The notes: a model not told the origin generated them from the letters alone. Positions 1 through 9,582 are shown, numbered from the stretch's first letter. The stretch is 64,000 nucleotides of DNA from Syntrophomonadaceae bacterium (GCA_012728655.1 JAAYEQ010000025.1:1-64000); one strand, 5' to 3'. Numbers and translations: made by a program.

Positions 1-14
1 CTATTTACCACAAA

Positions 15-64
15 TGTAAGGTGAGCCCGGTCCGCTGCCGCGGCTCCCGGGGCTTCACCTTACA
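15..64. repeat. Long inverted repeat / hairpin (TGTAAGGTGA ... TCACCTTACA with GC-rich inner stem)
   Basis: 10-bp perfect arms at 15-24 and 55-64, inner GCCCGG/CCGGGGC pairing; lies downstream of the minus-strand acyl-CoA ligase. Confidence 0.6.
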
Positions 65-144
65 CGGAACCTGCTCATCCAACTACACCATCGACGTTTC
101 CTGTCGGGGCCGGCGCTGTTGAGCAGTGGTTAGCTCCTTTTACT

Positions 145-1818
145 TTATTCTTTTTTCTGTTTGGCGATCTCCTCGTCGCGCAAAATCCGGCGCAGGGCCT
201 TACCGGTAGCGGAACGCGGCAGTTCGGAACGGAACTCCCACAGCTTGGGAACCTTGTAAGGTGCCAGTTTTTGACGACAGAAGGCATCCAGTTCTTCAAA
301 GGTTACTGTTGCTCCCGGCTTCAGCTGTATGAAGGCCTTAACCGTCTCCCCGCGATACTCATCGGGAACACCGACCGCCATAGCGTCGGCAACAGCAGGA
401 TGCTGCATGAGAACCTCATCGATGTCACGCGGATAGATGTTATAACCGCCGGCAATAATCATATCCTTGGTGCGGTCGACTATAAAGATGTAACCTTCTT
501 CGTCCATATAAACCACGTCGCCGGTCTTCAACCAACCGTCCGGTGTTAACGCTTTGGCGGTTTCTTCAGGATTGTTCCAGTATTCCTTCATAACCGTGGC
601 GCCTCTCAGCCACAACTCACCGCGCTCACCCAGAGGTACATCATTGCCATCCTCGTCAACTATGCGGCATTCCATGTCAATATAGGGAACACCAACACTG
701 CCAACTTTGGGACGCCCGCCGGGAGTACTTACCGCCATGGCACAGGTCTCGCTCAAGCCGTATCCCTCATAGAAGTTGAAGTCATATTGACGGCACTTCT
801 GGTACAGAGCGAGCGAGGCGGGAGCCGCGCCGGTACCGCAGTAGACAAATTTGCGGTGCCAATCAATATCGTTAACGCGCGGGTTGGCGAATAGTGCTTC
901 CAACATGGTGGGCACTGCCGGGAAATATGCATATTGGTCATAACGCTCGATAGCATCATACACTTCATTCGGTTCGAAGCGCGGCAGGATAACCATTGTC
1001 ATCAGGGAACGTGCCGCATACAGAATACAGCATACCTCTCCGTAGATATGGAAGAAGGGTATGACACACAGAACGTTTTGAATCTCGGTCGGCTCGTTGT
1101 CGACCATTTCAATACACCACATAACTACCTGAATAGCGGCAGCAACGATATTGAATTGGGTCAATACCGCTCCCTTGGGAACGCCGGTGGTTCCACCAGT
1201 GTATTGGATAACCGCGGGGTCGTCATGCTTGATATCGACCAGGGGAGGTGCCCAGCGTCTGTCGGTTTCCAGAATCTTTGAGAAGTGAAGCCATCCCGGC
1301 TCAAGCCCCAGTTCTTCTTCGGTGCTGACTTTCCCGACCGGCATGAAATCCGATAGCCGAGTAACGACAACCAACGGGATATTGAGCTTTTGGATCAAGG
1401 GTTTGACAACAGGCAACACAGTATCAAAGGTCACAAGTCCTGTGAGCCCGGCATCCTTGAAAGTGAATTCAAGTTCCTCCGCAGTGTAGATGGGGTTAAG
1501 GTTCACGACTACGCCACCGGCCATAAGAACCGCCCAGAAAGCAATAACAAATTGCGGGCAGTTGGGGAGGCAGATACCTACTCTGTCCCCTTTCTTGAGA
1601 CCTTTTTCGACCAATACATTGGCCATGCGGGTAACCTTATGGTAGAGCTGATCCCAGGTAATTTTGGCTCCATAGAAGTCAGTTGCAGTCTTGTCGGGCT
1701 GAAAAACTGTAGCATCACGAAGAATATAATAGGCCGGGATCTTCGGATACCTCATGGTGGTCGGAGTCTTCCAATTGTAGACCTGGGTCCAGAATCGACT
1801 TTCATACGGTGATGTCAT
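145..1818 (-). CDS. Long-chain fatty acid/acyl-CoA ligase (AMP-forming)
   Basis: YTGGTTGVPKGA AMP-binding motif, YGLSET, GWLKTGD, PRSATGKALRR; start chosen at ATG 1818 after GGAGG rather than the longer ORF. Confidence 0.9.
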   Translation of the reverse strand: MTSPYESRFWTQVYNWKTPTTMRYPKIPAYYILRDATVFQPDKTATDFYGAKITWDQLYHKVTRMANVLVEKGLKKGDRVGICLPNCPQFVIAFWAVLMAGGVVVNLNPIYTAEELEFTFKDAGLTGLVTFDTVLPVVKPLIQKLNIPLVVVTRLSDFMPVGKVSTEEELGLEPGWLHFSKILETDRRWAPPLVDIKHDDPAVIQYTGGTTGVPKGAVLTQFNIVAAAIQVVMWCIEMVDNEPTEIQNVLCVIPFFHIYGEVCCILYAARSLMTMVILPRFEPNEVYDAIERYDQYAYFPAVPTMLEALFANPRVNDIDWHRKFVYCGTGAAPASLALYQKCRQYDFNFYEGYGLSETCAMAVSTPGGRPKVGSVGVPYIDMECRIVDEDGNDVPLGERGELWLRGATVMKEYWNNPEETAKALTPDGWLKTGDVVYMDEEGYIFIVDRTKDMIIAGGYNIYPRDIDEVLMQHPAVADAMAVGVPDEYRGETVKAFIQLKPGATVTFEELDAFCRQKLAPYKVPKLWEFRSELPRSATGKALRRILRDEEIAKQKKE

Positions 1819-2259
1819 AAAGGGAACCTCCTTTGATAATTTTCCAAGTCGAATTGAATTGCGTTTTTTTCGTTGTATCCGGATTATTTCGACCATTTCA
1901 GGTCTTTTAAGGTACGGATAGGGTCTCTTAAGCCTGCTGGGCTAATGAAATCTTTTCGGTGAATGGCAGAATGAATACTGGCACGAATTGGCTTCTTTAC
2001 GAGCGCGTTGAAATGAAACGGTTGTTAGGGTTAGTCTGGTTCACGCAGATGGCAGACTCATCGCCAACAGGACGAATCATTACATCTGATTCCAGATTGG
2101 AGATGCTTTTATGGGAGCATTGGAAAGATGTGCTGCGATTATGTGTCGGTTATAGGAGGTGAATGCTGCTGCCTGTAGAGAACGACGTGCGCCCACAAAC
2201 GTGACCGGTTAATCCCCCCCTTCTTTTTTCGCCTTATCCAATAGTAGCTATAAAATTAA

Positions 2260-2325
2260 TGGCAGGGGCAGAGCAAGAGGTACCCGTCTTTTTCTCATGC
2301 CAGGGTTTCCTGCTTGCTCCTGCCA
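2260..2325. repeat. Imperfect inverted repeat (TGGCAGG..AGCAAG / CTTGCT CCTGCCA)
   Basis: Arms read directly in an intergenic region. Confidence 0.5.
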
Positions 2326-2367
2326 GCCTATCCCGTATTTGATAAAAACCCTTTTTTACGGGCAGAG

Positions 2368-2409
2368 AGGAGTCTCATTAAATATTAAATGGGTTTTAAT
2401 GAGACTCCT
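2368..2409. terminator. Perfect 14-bp inverted repeat just downstream of the thiolase gene; terminator-like without a clear T-tract
   Basis: AGGAGTCTCATTAA (2368-2381) / TTAATGAGACTCCT (2396-2409). Confidence 0.5.
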
Positions 2410-2417
2410 TAAGGCTC

Positions 2418-3599
2418 TTAGATGGATTCCACAATAAACGCCACTGCCGGGCCGCCGCTGGCGCACAGCGATGCACAGCCATACCGGACTCCACGGCGCT
2501 TCATTTCATTGATCATGGTTATAATCAGCCTGGCCCCGGTTGCACCTACGGGATGTCCAATTGCTATCCCCGAGCCCACTGCATTCACCCGGTCCAGGTC
2601 AATCTTCAACTCGCGATTTACACCCAGGAACTGGGCGGCGAAAGCCTCATTGATTTCCCAGTAATCGATGTCTTTTTGCTGCAGGCCTGCAAACTTCAAA
2701 GCGCGTTGTACGGCCGGCACCACACCCATGCCCATGATACGCGGCTCAACCGCTCCTGAAGCTGTGGCCACCACGCGAGCAAGAGGTTTGATACCCAATT
2801 CCTTGGCCTTGTCTGCAGACATCATGATCAGCGCGGAACCGCCGTCATTCAAGCCGGAAGCATTACCGGCAGTCACGGTGCCGTCCTTTTTGAAGGCCGG
2901 TTTTAACCTGGCCAGGCTCTCCAGAGTGGTATCAGGTCTGGGATGCTCGTCAGTATCAAAGATGCGGGTTCCCTTCTTCTCGTGGACTTCAACCGGCACT
3001 ATTTCATCTTTAAACCAACCTTCTTTAATGGCGCGGCAGGCTCTCTGATGGCTGAGCAGTGCGTATTCATCCTGCTCTTCCCGGCTGATGTTATACATTT
3101 CGGCAATATTCTCGGCGGTAACACCCATGTGATATCCTACAAATTCGCAAATCAGACCGCCTTTCATAAGGCCGTCAACGATCTGCTCGCCGTGACCCAA
3201 ACGGTAACCCTTCCTGGCACCGTAGAGATAATAGGGAGTATTGGTCATGCTTTCGATTCCCACAGCGGCACCGACGTCAATCTTCCCCAGCATGATTTCC
3301 TGGGACACGATCTCAGCCGCCCGCATGGAGGATGGGCATTGCTGGTGAACGGTGCAGGCGTAGGAGTCAACCCGGCACCCGGATCTCAATGCCACATGGC
3401 GGGCACTGTTGCCCGGTGATGACGACTGGTTGCAGTGACCTGCCACCACTTCATCGATCAACTCCGCGGATATACCCGCTTTTTCCAAAGCGCCTTTGAG
3501 AGCAAACACCCCCAAATCAATCGGGTCGTACTCTGAGAGTGATCCCATGAAGTCCCCAACCGGAGTTCTCGCACCACTAACGATAACAACTTCTCTCAT
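2418..3599 (-). CDS. Thiolase family protein (acetyl-CoA acetyltransferase-like)
   Basis: REVVIVSGARTPVGDF N-terminus, NEAFAAQF, GIAIGHPVGATGAR; nucleophile region QQCPSSM is atypical. Confidence 0.9.
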   Translation of the reverse strand: MREVVIVSGARTPVGDFMGSLSEYDPIDLGVFALKGALEKAGISAELIDEVVAGHCNQSSSPGNSARHVALRSGCRVDSYACTVHQQCPSSMRAAEIVSQEIMLGKIDVGAAVGIESMTNTPYYLYGARKGYRLGHGEQIVDGLMKGGLICEFVGYHMGVTAENIAEMYNISREEQDEYALLSHQRACRAIKEGWFKDEIVPVEVHEKKGTRIFDTDEHPRPDTTLESLARLKPAFKKDGTVTAGNASGLNDGGSALIMMSADKAKELGIKPLARVVATASGAVEPRIMGMGVVPAVQRALKFAGLQQKDIDYWEINEAFAAQFLGVNRELKIDLDRVNAVGSGIAIGHPVGATGARLIITMINEMKRRGVRYGCASLCASGGPAVAFIVESI

Positions 3600-3658
3600 C
3601 CCTTATACTCCTCTCCTTATTTTAATTTGGTGAGTACTGTGTCCTGTGTTGTGATTAG

Positions 3659-3982
3659 TCATTGTTGACCGTTTTCACCCAACATTTTGCACTTTTCAAT
3701 GATGGTCTCAACAATCTTTGATTCATCCACCGGATAATAATCGACCATGTTACCGCCGACAACTATCCACTTACGAGCCTTTCGGCGCAATTCATCTGAA
3801 TCGACACAGGCCACCGGACAGCCACCGAGAATAATACCGACATCCCACACCTCGTCATCCTCATCCCTGATTAACCCGCACCTTCCAGGACACTGCCTTT
3901 GAATTTCCTTATATATCCGAGAACGGTTTATCAGGGGGTTACAGCCGCCGCAGAATTTGACCCCGATTTTGGGTTCTACCAC
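3659..3982 (-). CDS. Small Cys-rich protein (CGGC, CPGRC, CPVAC motifs), function unknown
   Basis: GTG start overlaps the stop of the upstream dehydratase gene (GTGGTAG); six Cys in CxxC/CxxxC pairs. Confidence 0.75.
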   Translation of the reverse strand: MVEPKIGVKFCGGCNPLINRSRIYKEIQRQCPGRCGLIRDEDDEVWDVGIILGGCPVACVDSDELRRKARKWIVVGGNMVDYYPVDESKIVETIIEKCKMLGENGQQ

Positions 3983-5445
3983 GTCACATCACAGTTTTCA
4001 CGGATTCCACAAAGGGCTTCTGCCAGTTCCTTGCGGTGCTGCAGGTTGATCAGGCGCGAGATCATAATCCTCTGAGCCTGTGGCGATCCGGCGCCATGCA
4101 TGGACTCGGTCAGGTAAGCAACTGCACCCGCTCCCAGGGTAAGGTTTTCAATGTATCGCAGCATCCGCTGACGATGCTCCGCAGGAATGTCGCTCCTGGC
4201 AGTGGTATACTTGGCTACCAGCGGACCGATTTCCGGGTGGTTGAAGTCCTGTTCCGAAGGCATGGTCACCATATAACCGCCGGCAATATCCTGAGCCAGT
4301 CGTGAGATCTCATAGGGAAAACGAGTAACGTTCTGCTTGCAGATGTTGGCCAGCAACAGGTCTATCAAATAGTTGCCTGCCGCTGTCTTGCGGCCTTCGG
4401 CTGAGCAGGCAATACCGCATGCATACAGGGTCTCATTCAGATGGCACATTTCAATAATTTTGTCCTTGATGTGGGAAGCTTTGGCGGCGCCGTTATACTC
4501 CGCAATCGCTTGAGCGGCTCCGATGAGGGTATCTCCGACACCCACCTTGCATCCGCCGTAGCTCTGGCGGTGGTAACCGGCAAAGCGCTCTACCAGCATG
4601 GTGGTAAAATCGGTTTCACCATCCATAAATACGCGTTCCCAAGGCACAAACACATCGTTGAATATGGTCATGACCTCCTGACCGCCAAAGTAGATGTTCC
4701 CGCGATCAATGGTTCCGGGTTCCATCTTTCTGGTATCACAGGACTGGCGACCATATACATAAATCATTCCGGGGGTGTCGACGGGTATGGCAAAGCATAC
4801 CGCCCAGTCTTTTTCGCTCTCCTTCAAGGTGTTGTTTGGCATAACCAGAATCTCATGCGAGTTTATCATGCCGGTCTGGTGGAGCTTGCATCCCCGCACC
4901 ACTATTCCGTTATGGCGTCTTTCCACTACCCGCAGGTAAGCATCGGGATCGGCCTGATCACCGGGTGATTTGCTCCGGTCTCCCCGAGCATCGGTCATGC
5001 ATCCGTCAACCGTTAAGTCATTGTCCTGGACATACTTCATATACTCCGTAAAACGCTCATGATATCGGGTTCCGTATTTGGCGTCTATCTCAAAAGTGGT
5101 GCTGAACACCGCATTAAAGGCATCCATGCCCACACACCGCTGAAAACAACACCCGGTTTTCTGCCCCAATAATCTTAGCATCTTAACCTTTTTTATCAGA
5201 TCGTCAGTGCTCTGGTGTAGATGGGTAAATCGGTTAATCTTCCTTCCGGTAAGACTTGAGGTCGCAGTCATCAAATCCTCGTACTCCGGATCCTGCGCCA
5301 GTTTATAAGTCATGGCCATGGCATTGATAGAAGGTCTTATCATCGGGTGATCCACATAATTCTTAACCAATTCCCCAAAAAGATAGAGCTTAATATCCAT
5401 TTTTCGCAGGTCGTCAATATATTCCTGGGGCGTTTTTAGGGTCAT
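3976..5445 (-). CDS. abfD: 4-hydroxybutyryl-CoA dehydratase / vinylacetyl-CoA delta-isomerase family protein
   Basis: KTPQEYIDDLR N-terminus, TGCCFQRCVGMDAFNA Cys cluster, GCKLHQTG, HLNETLYACGIACS, FeS/FAD-type dehydratase family; start chosen at MTLKTPQEY. Confidence 0.85.
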   Translation of the reverse strand: MTLKTPQEYIDDLRKMDIKLYLFGELVKNYVDHPMIRPSINAMAMTYKLAQDPEYEDLMTATSSLTGRKINRFTHLHQSTDDLIKKVKMLRLLGQKTGCCFQRCVGMDAFNAVFSTTFEIDAKYGTRYHERFTEYMKYVQDNDLTVDGCMTDARGDRSKSPGDQADPDAYLRVVERRHNGIVVRGCKLHQTGMINSHEILVMPNNTLKESEKDWAVCFAIPVDTPGMIYVYGRQSCDTRKMEPGTIDRGNIYFGGQEVMTIFNDVFVPWERVFMDGETDFTTMLVERFAGYHRQSYGGCKVGVGDTLIGAAQAIAEYNGAAKASHIKDKIIEMCHLNETLYACGIACSAEGRKTAAGNYLIDLLLANICKQNVTRFPYEISRLAQDIAGGYMVTMPSEQDFNHPEIGPLVAKYTTARSDIPAEHRQRMLRYIENLTLGAGAVAYLTESMHGAGSPQAQRIMISRLINLQHRKELAEALCGIRENCDVTW

Positions 5446-5528
5446 ATTAAGCCACCTCTCCATAAAACAAGTTTCACAAACCTCAGCTAAACCGGGGAAA
5501 CAACATTACGGTTTTTTTGATTTATTAA

Positions 5529-5544
5529 TGCAATAATCATGCCA
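5529..5544 (-). promoter_or_regulatory. Sigma-54 promoter upstream of the dehydratase operon
   Basis: Minus strand reads TGGCATG-ATTA-TTGCA versus consensus TGGCACG-N4-TTGCW, with exact GG/GC spacing; predicted start about 73 nt upstream of the start codon. Confidence 0.8.
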
Positions 5545-5604
5545 TGCTTGACTCTTGTTTAGAATAATCCCAAAAATAACACAATTAACAGTGGCTTCGA
5601 TCTC

Positions 5605-5620
5605 CGGACAATCTTGTATT
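5605..5620. promoter_or_regulatory. Imperfect copy of the GATACA-N4-TGTATC operator
   Basis: CGGACA-ATCT-TGTATT; 8 of 12 defined positions match. Confidence 0.4.
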
Positions 5621-5700
5621 TGCAGGGCGGGAAAGATGGCTTCATCGAGGTGTAAAAACAGTCGTTTATAAACTGAGAGTACGGTTGAAGCAACTCAAAA

Positions 5701-5716
5701 GATACAAAATTGTATC
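5701..5716. promoter_or_regulatory. Palindromic operator / candidate upstream activating sequence
   Basis: GATACA-AAAT-TGTATC, about 190 bp upstream of the predicted sigma-54 start site; same 6-4-6 layout as 7317-7332. Confidence 0.65.
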
Positions 5717-5778
5717 GTTCGGGAAAAATGTTTTCAGAAATTCAAGCGGAAACAGCGACTTTCTGCGGTTTTTACTAA

Positions 5779-5814
5779 TTCCGGCTGCGATTCATGATTG
5801 AATCATAGCCGGAA
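5779..5814. terminator. Hairpin downstream of the chemoreceptor gene, possible terminator
   Basis: TTCCGGCT..GATTCA TGAT TGAATC..AGCCGGAA. Confidence 0.5.
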
Positions 5815-5920
5815 GATTTTTAACAAGTCCGCAACCGTTATAGTTCAAGCGTCGCCATTCCCGTCTTTGAACGATATTATCTTCGGCTCAACCGAGCCTG
5901 TCCCGTTGTATACTATTATA

Positions 5921-7060
5921 CTATACTTCTCGTGCTACCCGATCCAGTTTTTCAGCCGTCTTGGTCAGTTCCTGAATGCTGGCTGCAATCTCCTCGGTTG
6001 CTGCCGCCTGCTCCTCGCTGGCGCGCAGAGTCTGTTCACTGACCTGGCGTGCGTGTTCCAACTGTGCCTTGATTTGATCGGTAAGCTGCTTTATTGATAC
6101 CACTGTGTCACGGGATTGGTCGGAGAGTTTGCGGATCTCTTCAGCTACCACGCCAAAACCACGCCCGGCATCGCCGGCGCGAGCTGCCTCAATAGCTGCG
6201 TTGAGCCCCAGCATCTTGGTTTCGGCTGCAATCTGGGTAACAAAACCAAGGACCTGTTCGATTCTTTCCGATATCTGATAGATCTCGGCAATGCTGTTAT
6301 TGAGGGTTCCCTCATTGGCCGCAATCTGTGAAGCTGAAGCAGCCAGTTGCTGTATCACTGCCGCAATCTCGTTTACATTTTTCTCCATCTTGTCCGACAT
6401 ATTGCGCAGGCGCTGTGCATTTCGCTTGGGTATGGTTATGCCGAAGCTTCCCACCACTTTGTCCTTCTCGTCCGGGTCAAAGAGCGGCTGCCCCATGCTT
6501 AGAAAGGGAATTCCATATTGCTTGGCATCCAACTCCAGGACGTTTGGCTTCCCGGTTCTAAGGATTTCCTGAGCGAACGGGTCCGGAGGATCGCCCACCT
6601 TATACATATCGGTACTGAATTTTGTCGACCCCTGCAGGCCCACATTCTTCTGGGTATCCGTTAGCCACACAAAAGCTCCTTCGGGAAACATCTCGGCAAT
6701 TACGGGCGCAAAGTCGGGAAAAGCGGGGAATATTGGATTCACCCGCGGCTGTACAACCCTGAAGGTTCCGACTACCTTGTCCCCCTCGAAAACAGGGGCT
6801 GTTGTCACCAATACCCGACCACCCTGGCCATCATCCAGTATCCTGGTGGTGAGCCGCTTGGTTTGGATCGTCTCCCACGCAGCCCCTCCTTCACTGAATC
6901 TTTTCCCCACCTCAAACGCCGGCATGTCAAACACGTCCGACGCCAGCTTCCAGGTGTAGACCTCAAGGTCGGTAGTACCGAAAATGGCACCTCCAGGAAT
7001 GAGATTGACCAGCATGGGCGCTATTTGCTTAAAATGCTCCACCGCGGCACTTGTAATCAA
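5921..7060 (-). CDS. Soluble methyl-accepting chemotaxis protein
   Basis: Hairpin signature [36 protein letters not shown]; no hydrophobic TM segment visible; N-terminal sensor-like region. Confidence 0.9.
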   Translation of the reverse strand: MITSAAVEHFKQIAPMLVNLIPGGAIFGTTDLEVYTWKLASDVFDMPAFEVGKRFSEGGAAWETIQTKRLTTRILDDGQGGRVLVTTAPVFEGDKVVGTFRVVQPRVNPIFPAFPDFAPVIAEMFPEGAFVWLTDTQKNVGLQGSTKFSTDMYKVGDPPDPFAQEILRTGKPNVLELDAKQYGIPFLSMGQPLFDPDEKDKVVGSFGITIPKRNAQRLRNMSDKMEKNVNEIAAVIQQLAASASQIAANEGTLNNSIAEIYQISERIEQVLGFVTQIAAETKMLGLNAAIEAARAGDAGRGFGVVAEEIRKLSDQSRDTVVSIKQLTDQIKAQLEHARQVSEQTLRASEEQAAATEEIAASIQELTKTAEKLDRVAREV

Positions 7061-7316
7061 ATTGTTACCCCCTTACGTTGTACTTCAGGAACAAAAACCC
7101 GTCCAGATCTCAACATGCAACCACTGCTGCACCTGCTTCCAATGCCTTGTTGAATAATGTTTCCATAATTAACATCCATTTTTTCCAATACCGCAATTTT
7201 CTGCTTCCATTATATACAATAAAACAATTTTTAGGTAACAAAATATACAAAGGTTACCTCCATTATCCGACTGCCCATTACATAAAATCGGTTTCGGTGT
7301 TACAATAGTTGATAGT

Positions 7317-7332
7317 GATACATCTGTGTATC
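7317..7332. promoter_or_regulatory. Palindromic operator upstream of the sigma-54 activator gene
   Basis: GATACA-TCTG-TGTATC; same arms as 5701-5716. Confidence 0.65.
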
Positions 7333-7389
7333 ATAAAGTCTGATGAGCATAAACGCTACCGGTACGGTAACCTGAGGGAGGGCATCCGG

Positions 7390-9552
7390 ATGCAAAAAAC
7401 CTGTGTCATCGAAGACCCCTGGATATCAATAGTCAACGACCTCATACGTGACGGTACTGCGATAATTGTTAAAAGTTCATTAAAAGTGCGGGATTTCATG
7501 CGTCCAAATCCTTGGACGCTCACAGTCAATGATACCCTTCAGGACAGCCTGGATATCATCATTAATCGCAGAATTGACGGCGTTCCCATCCTGGATGATG
7601 AAGGCAACCTGGTGGGACTGGTCACCAAGACCCTGGTCTTGAGAGAACTGTTCAAAGGCCGTCCACTGGACTATCCCGTAAGAAAAATAATGAGAACCAA
7701 TCCGATTGTGACCGGTCCTGACGAGGACGTTTCCACCCTCATTACCGTCAGTGTCGGCAACCTGCCGGTGGTGGACAAGGGCAGAGTGGTGGGCATTGTG
7801 ACCCTGTCCGACACCATTCGTGCTTATTTCAGTTCGGTCCTGAAATTGAGAGAGGAACTCTACACCATAATAGATTCCATGCACAACGGTCTTATCTCCG
7901 TTAATGAAGAAGGCAATATCGTATTATTCAACACTGCCGCCGAAAACCTGTTTCAAATCCCGCGGGAGCAGGCGGTAGGTAAGCCGGTTATGTCGATCGT
8001 TCCTGAAAGCAGGTTGAATGAGGTTCTGATGACCGGAAAAAAGGAATCGGGCAAACTAACTTACAACGGCCGTGTTCTCATCTCCAACCGAACCCCTTTG
8101 ATCTCAAACAATAAGGTCATCGGCGCCGTAGCGGTTATGCAAGATATTTCCGAACTGGAAATGATATCGGAGGAATTGAGTATTACCAAACGGATGAAAG
8201 ATGAATTGGATGCCATTATCGACTCTTCATACGACGGTATATACGTTACCGATGGCGAGGGAAAAACGTTACGGGTCAATGAGGCCTACTCGCGGATTAC
8301 CGGGATACCCAGCGAAAAACTGATCGGCAGAAACATCAGCGACCTGGTAGCGGAAGGGATATTAAGCCAATCAGCCATCATGGAGGTTCTGGAGCGCAAG
8401 GAACGGGTGACCATATCTCAGGAAATGAATAACGGCTCCAGCGTGCTGATTACCGGCAATCCCATCTTTGATGATTCCGGCAACATCGTACGCGTCGTTG
8501 CCAATGCAAGAGATTTCACGGAACTTAATACTCTGCGGATGCAGCTTCAGCAAGCCGAGAACCTTTCGAAGCATTTTCAGGTGGAACTTAACAAGTACAA
8601 ACTCGGTGATGAGTACGTAATCCACAGCCAGAAGATGAAAGATCTGGTAGACCTCAGCATACGCCTGGGACAGGTTGATACCACCGTTCTTATTCAAGGA
8701 GAATCGGGGGTGGGCAAAGAGGTCATCGCCAAAACCATTCACCGTCACAGCCTGCGAAGCGACAAACCCCTGATCAGCATTAACTGTGCCGCCATACCGG
8801 AAAGCCTTTTGGAATCGGAACTGTTCGGTTATGTCCCCGGGGCCTTTACCGGAGCAAAAAAAGACGGCAAAGCAGGCATTTTCGAGATCGCTCATCAGGG
8901 CACCCTGTTTCTTGATGAGATCGGAGACCTGCCCTTCCACCTGCAGAGCAAACTCCTGCGGGTAATCCAGCAGCGGGAAATAACGCGCATCGGAAGCACG
9001 ACCCCGATTAAGATCGATGTCCGTCTGATTGCAGCCACCAACCGCGATTTATGGGAGATGGTTCTGCGCAAAGAGTTCAGACGAGACCTGTTTTACCGGT
9101 TAAACGTAGTCCCCCTTTATGTTCCTCCTCTCCGGGAAAGAAAAGAGGAAATTCCGTTTTTGGCCGCCTTCTACCTGAAGAAGTTCAATGACAAGTACGG
9201 ATTCAACAAGCGGCTGCATGAGAAAGCGGTTAAGGCTCTGATCAACTACGACTGGCCGGGTAACGTGAGAGAACTGGAAAACCTCATAGAGAGGCTGGTG
9301 GTAACCTGCGCCGGTGATGTAATTACCGATGTGGGACTGCCGGTGCCCGATCCCCAGGATCTCATTACCCTAAACCTGGATCCCAGCTCATCCTTAAAAG
9401 ACGCGGTCGAGGAATTGGAGTGCCGTCTGATACAGGAGGCCATAAACCGCTGTGGTTCCACCAGAAAGGCGGCCGCCGAACTGGGAGTCAGTCAGCCGAC
9501 CATTGTCCGCAAGGCTGCCAAATATGGCATAAAGCTGAGAGATGAGAAGTAA
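7390..9552 (+). CDS. Sigma-54-dependent transcriptional activator with CBS pair, PAS, AAA+ and Fis-type HTH
   Basis: GESGVGKE Walker A, GAFTGA loop, CBS-type repeats ([18 protein letters not shown]), C-terminal HTH; ATG 7390 preceded by GAGGGAGGG. Confidence 0.92.
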   Translation: MQKTCVIEDPWISIVNDLIRDGTAIIVKSSLKVRDFMRPNPWTLTVNDTLQDSLDIIINRRIDGVPILDDEGNLVGLVTKTLVLRELFKGRPLDYPVRKIMRTNPIVTGPDEDVSTLITVSVGNLPVVDKGRVVGIVTLSDTIRAYFSSVLKLREELYTIIDSMHNGLISVNEEGNIVLFNTAAENLFQIPREQAVGKPVMSIVPESRLNEVLMTGKKESGKLTYNGRVLISNRTPLISNNKVIGAVAVMQDISELEMISEELSITKRMKDELDAIIDSSYDGIYVTDGEGKTLRVNEAYSRITGIPSEKLIGRNISDLVAEGILSQSAIMEVLERKERVTISQEMNNGSSVLITGNPIFDDSGNIVRVVANARDFTELNTLRMQLQQAENLSKHFQVELNKYKLGDEYVIHSQKMKDLVDLSIRLGQVDTTVLIQGESGVGKEVIAKTIHRHSLRSDKPLISINCAAIPESLLESELFGYVPGAFTGAKKDGKAGIFEIAHQGTLFLDEIGDLPFHLQSKLLRVIQQREITRIGSTTPIKIDVRLIAATNRDLWEMVLRKEFRRDLFYRLNVVPLYVPPLRERKEEIPFLAAFYLKKFNDKYGFNKRLHEKAVKALINYDWPGNVRELENLIERLVVTCAGDVITDVGLPVPDPQDLITLNLDPSSSLKDAVEELECRLIQEAINRCGSTRKAAAELGVSQPTIVRKAAKYGIKLRDEK

Positions 9553-9582
9553 GAGCCGTTGCCGGGCCACCCCCATTTTTAA

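Noticed and set aside
1979-1993. TGGCACGAATTGGCT on the plus strand resembling sigma-54 -24/-12
   Set aside because: GG-to-GC spacing is one base short and no plus-strand gene follows
2051-2066. Possible second sigma-54 promoter (TGGCGATGAGTCTGCC, minus) for the acyl-CoA ligase
   Set aside because: Core GG/GC spacing fits, but several other consensus positions fail and it is over 200 nt from the start codon
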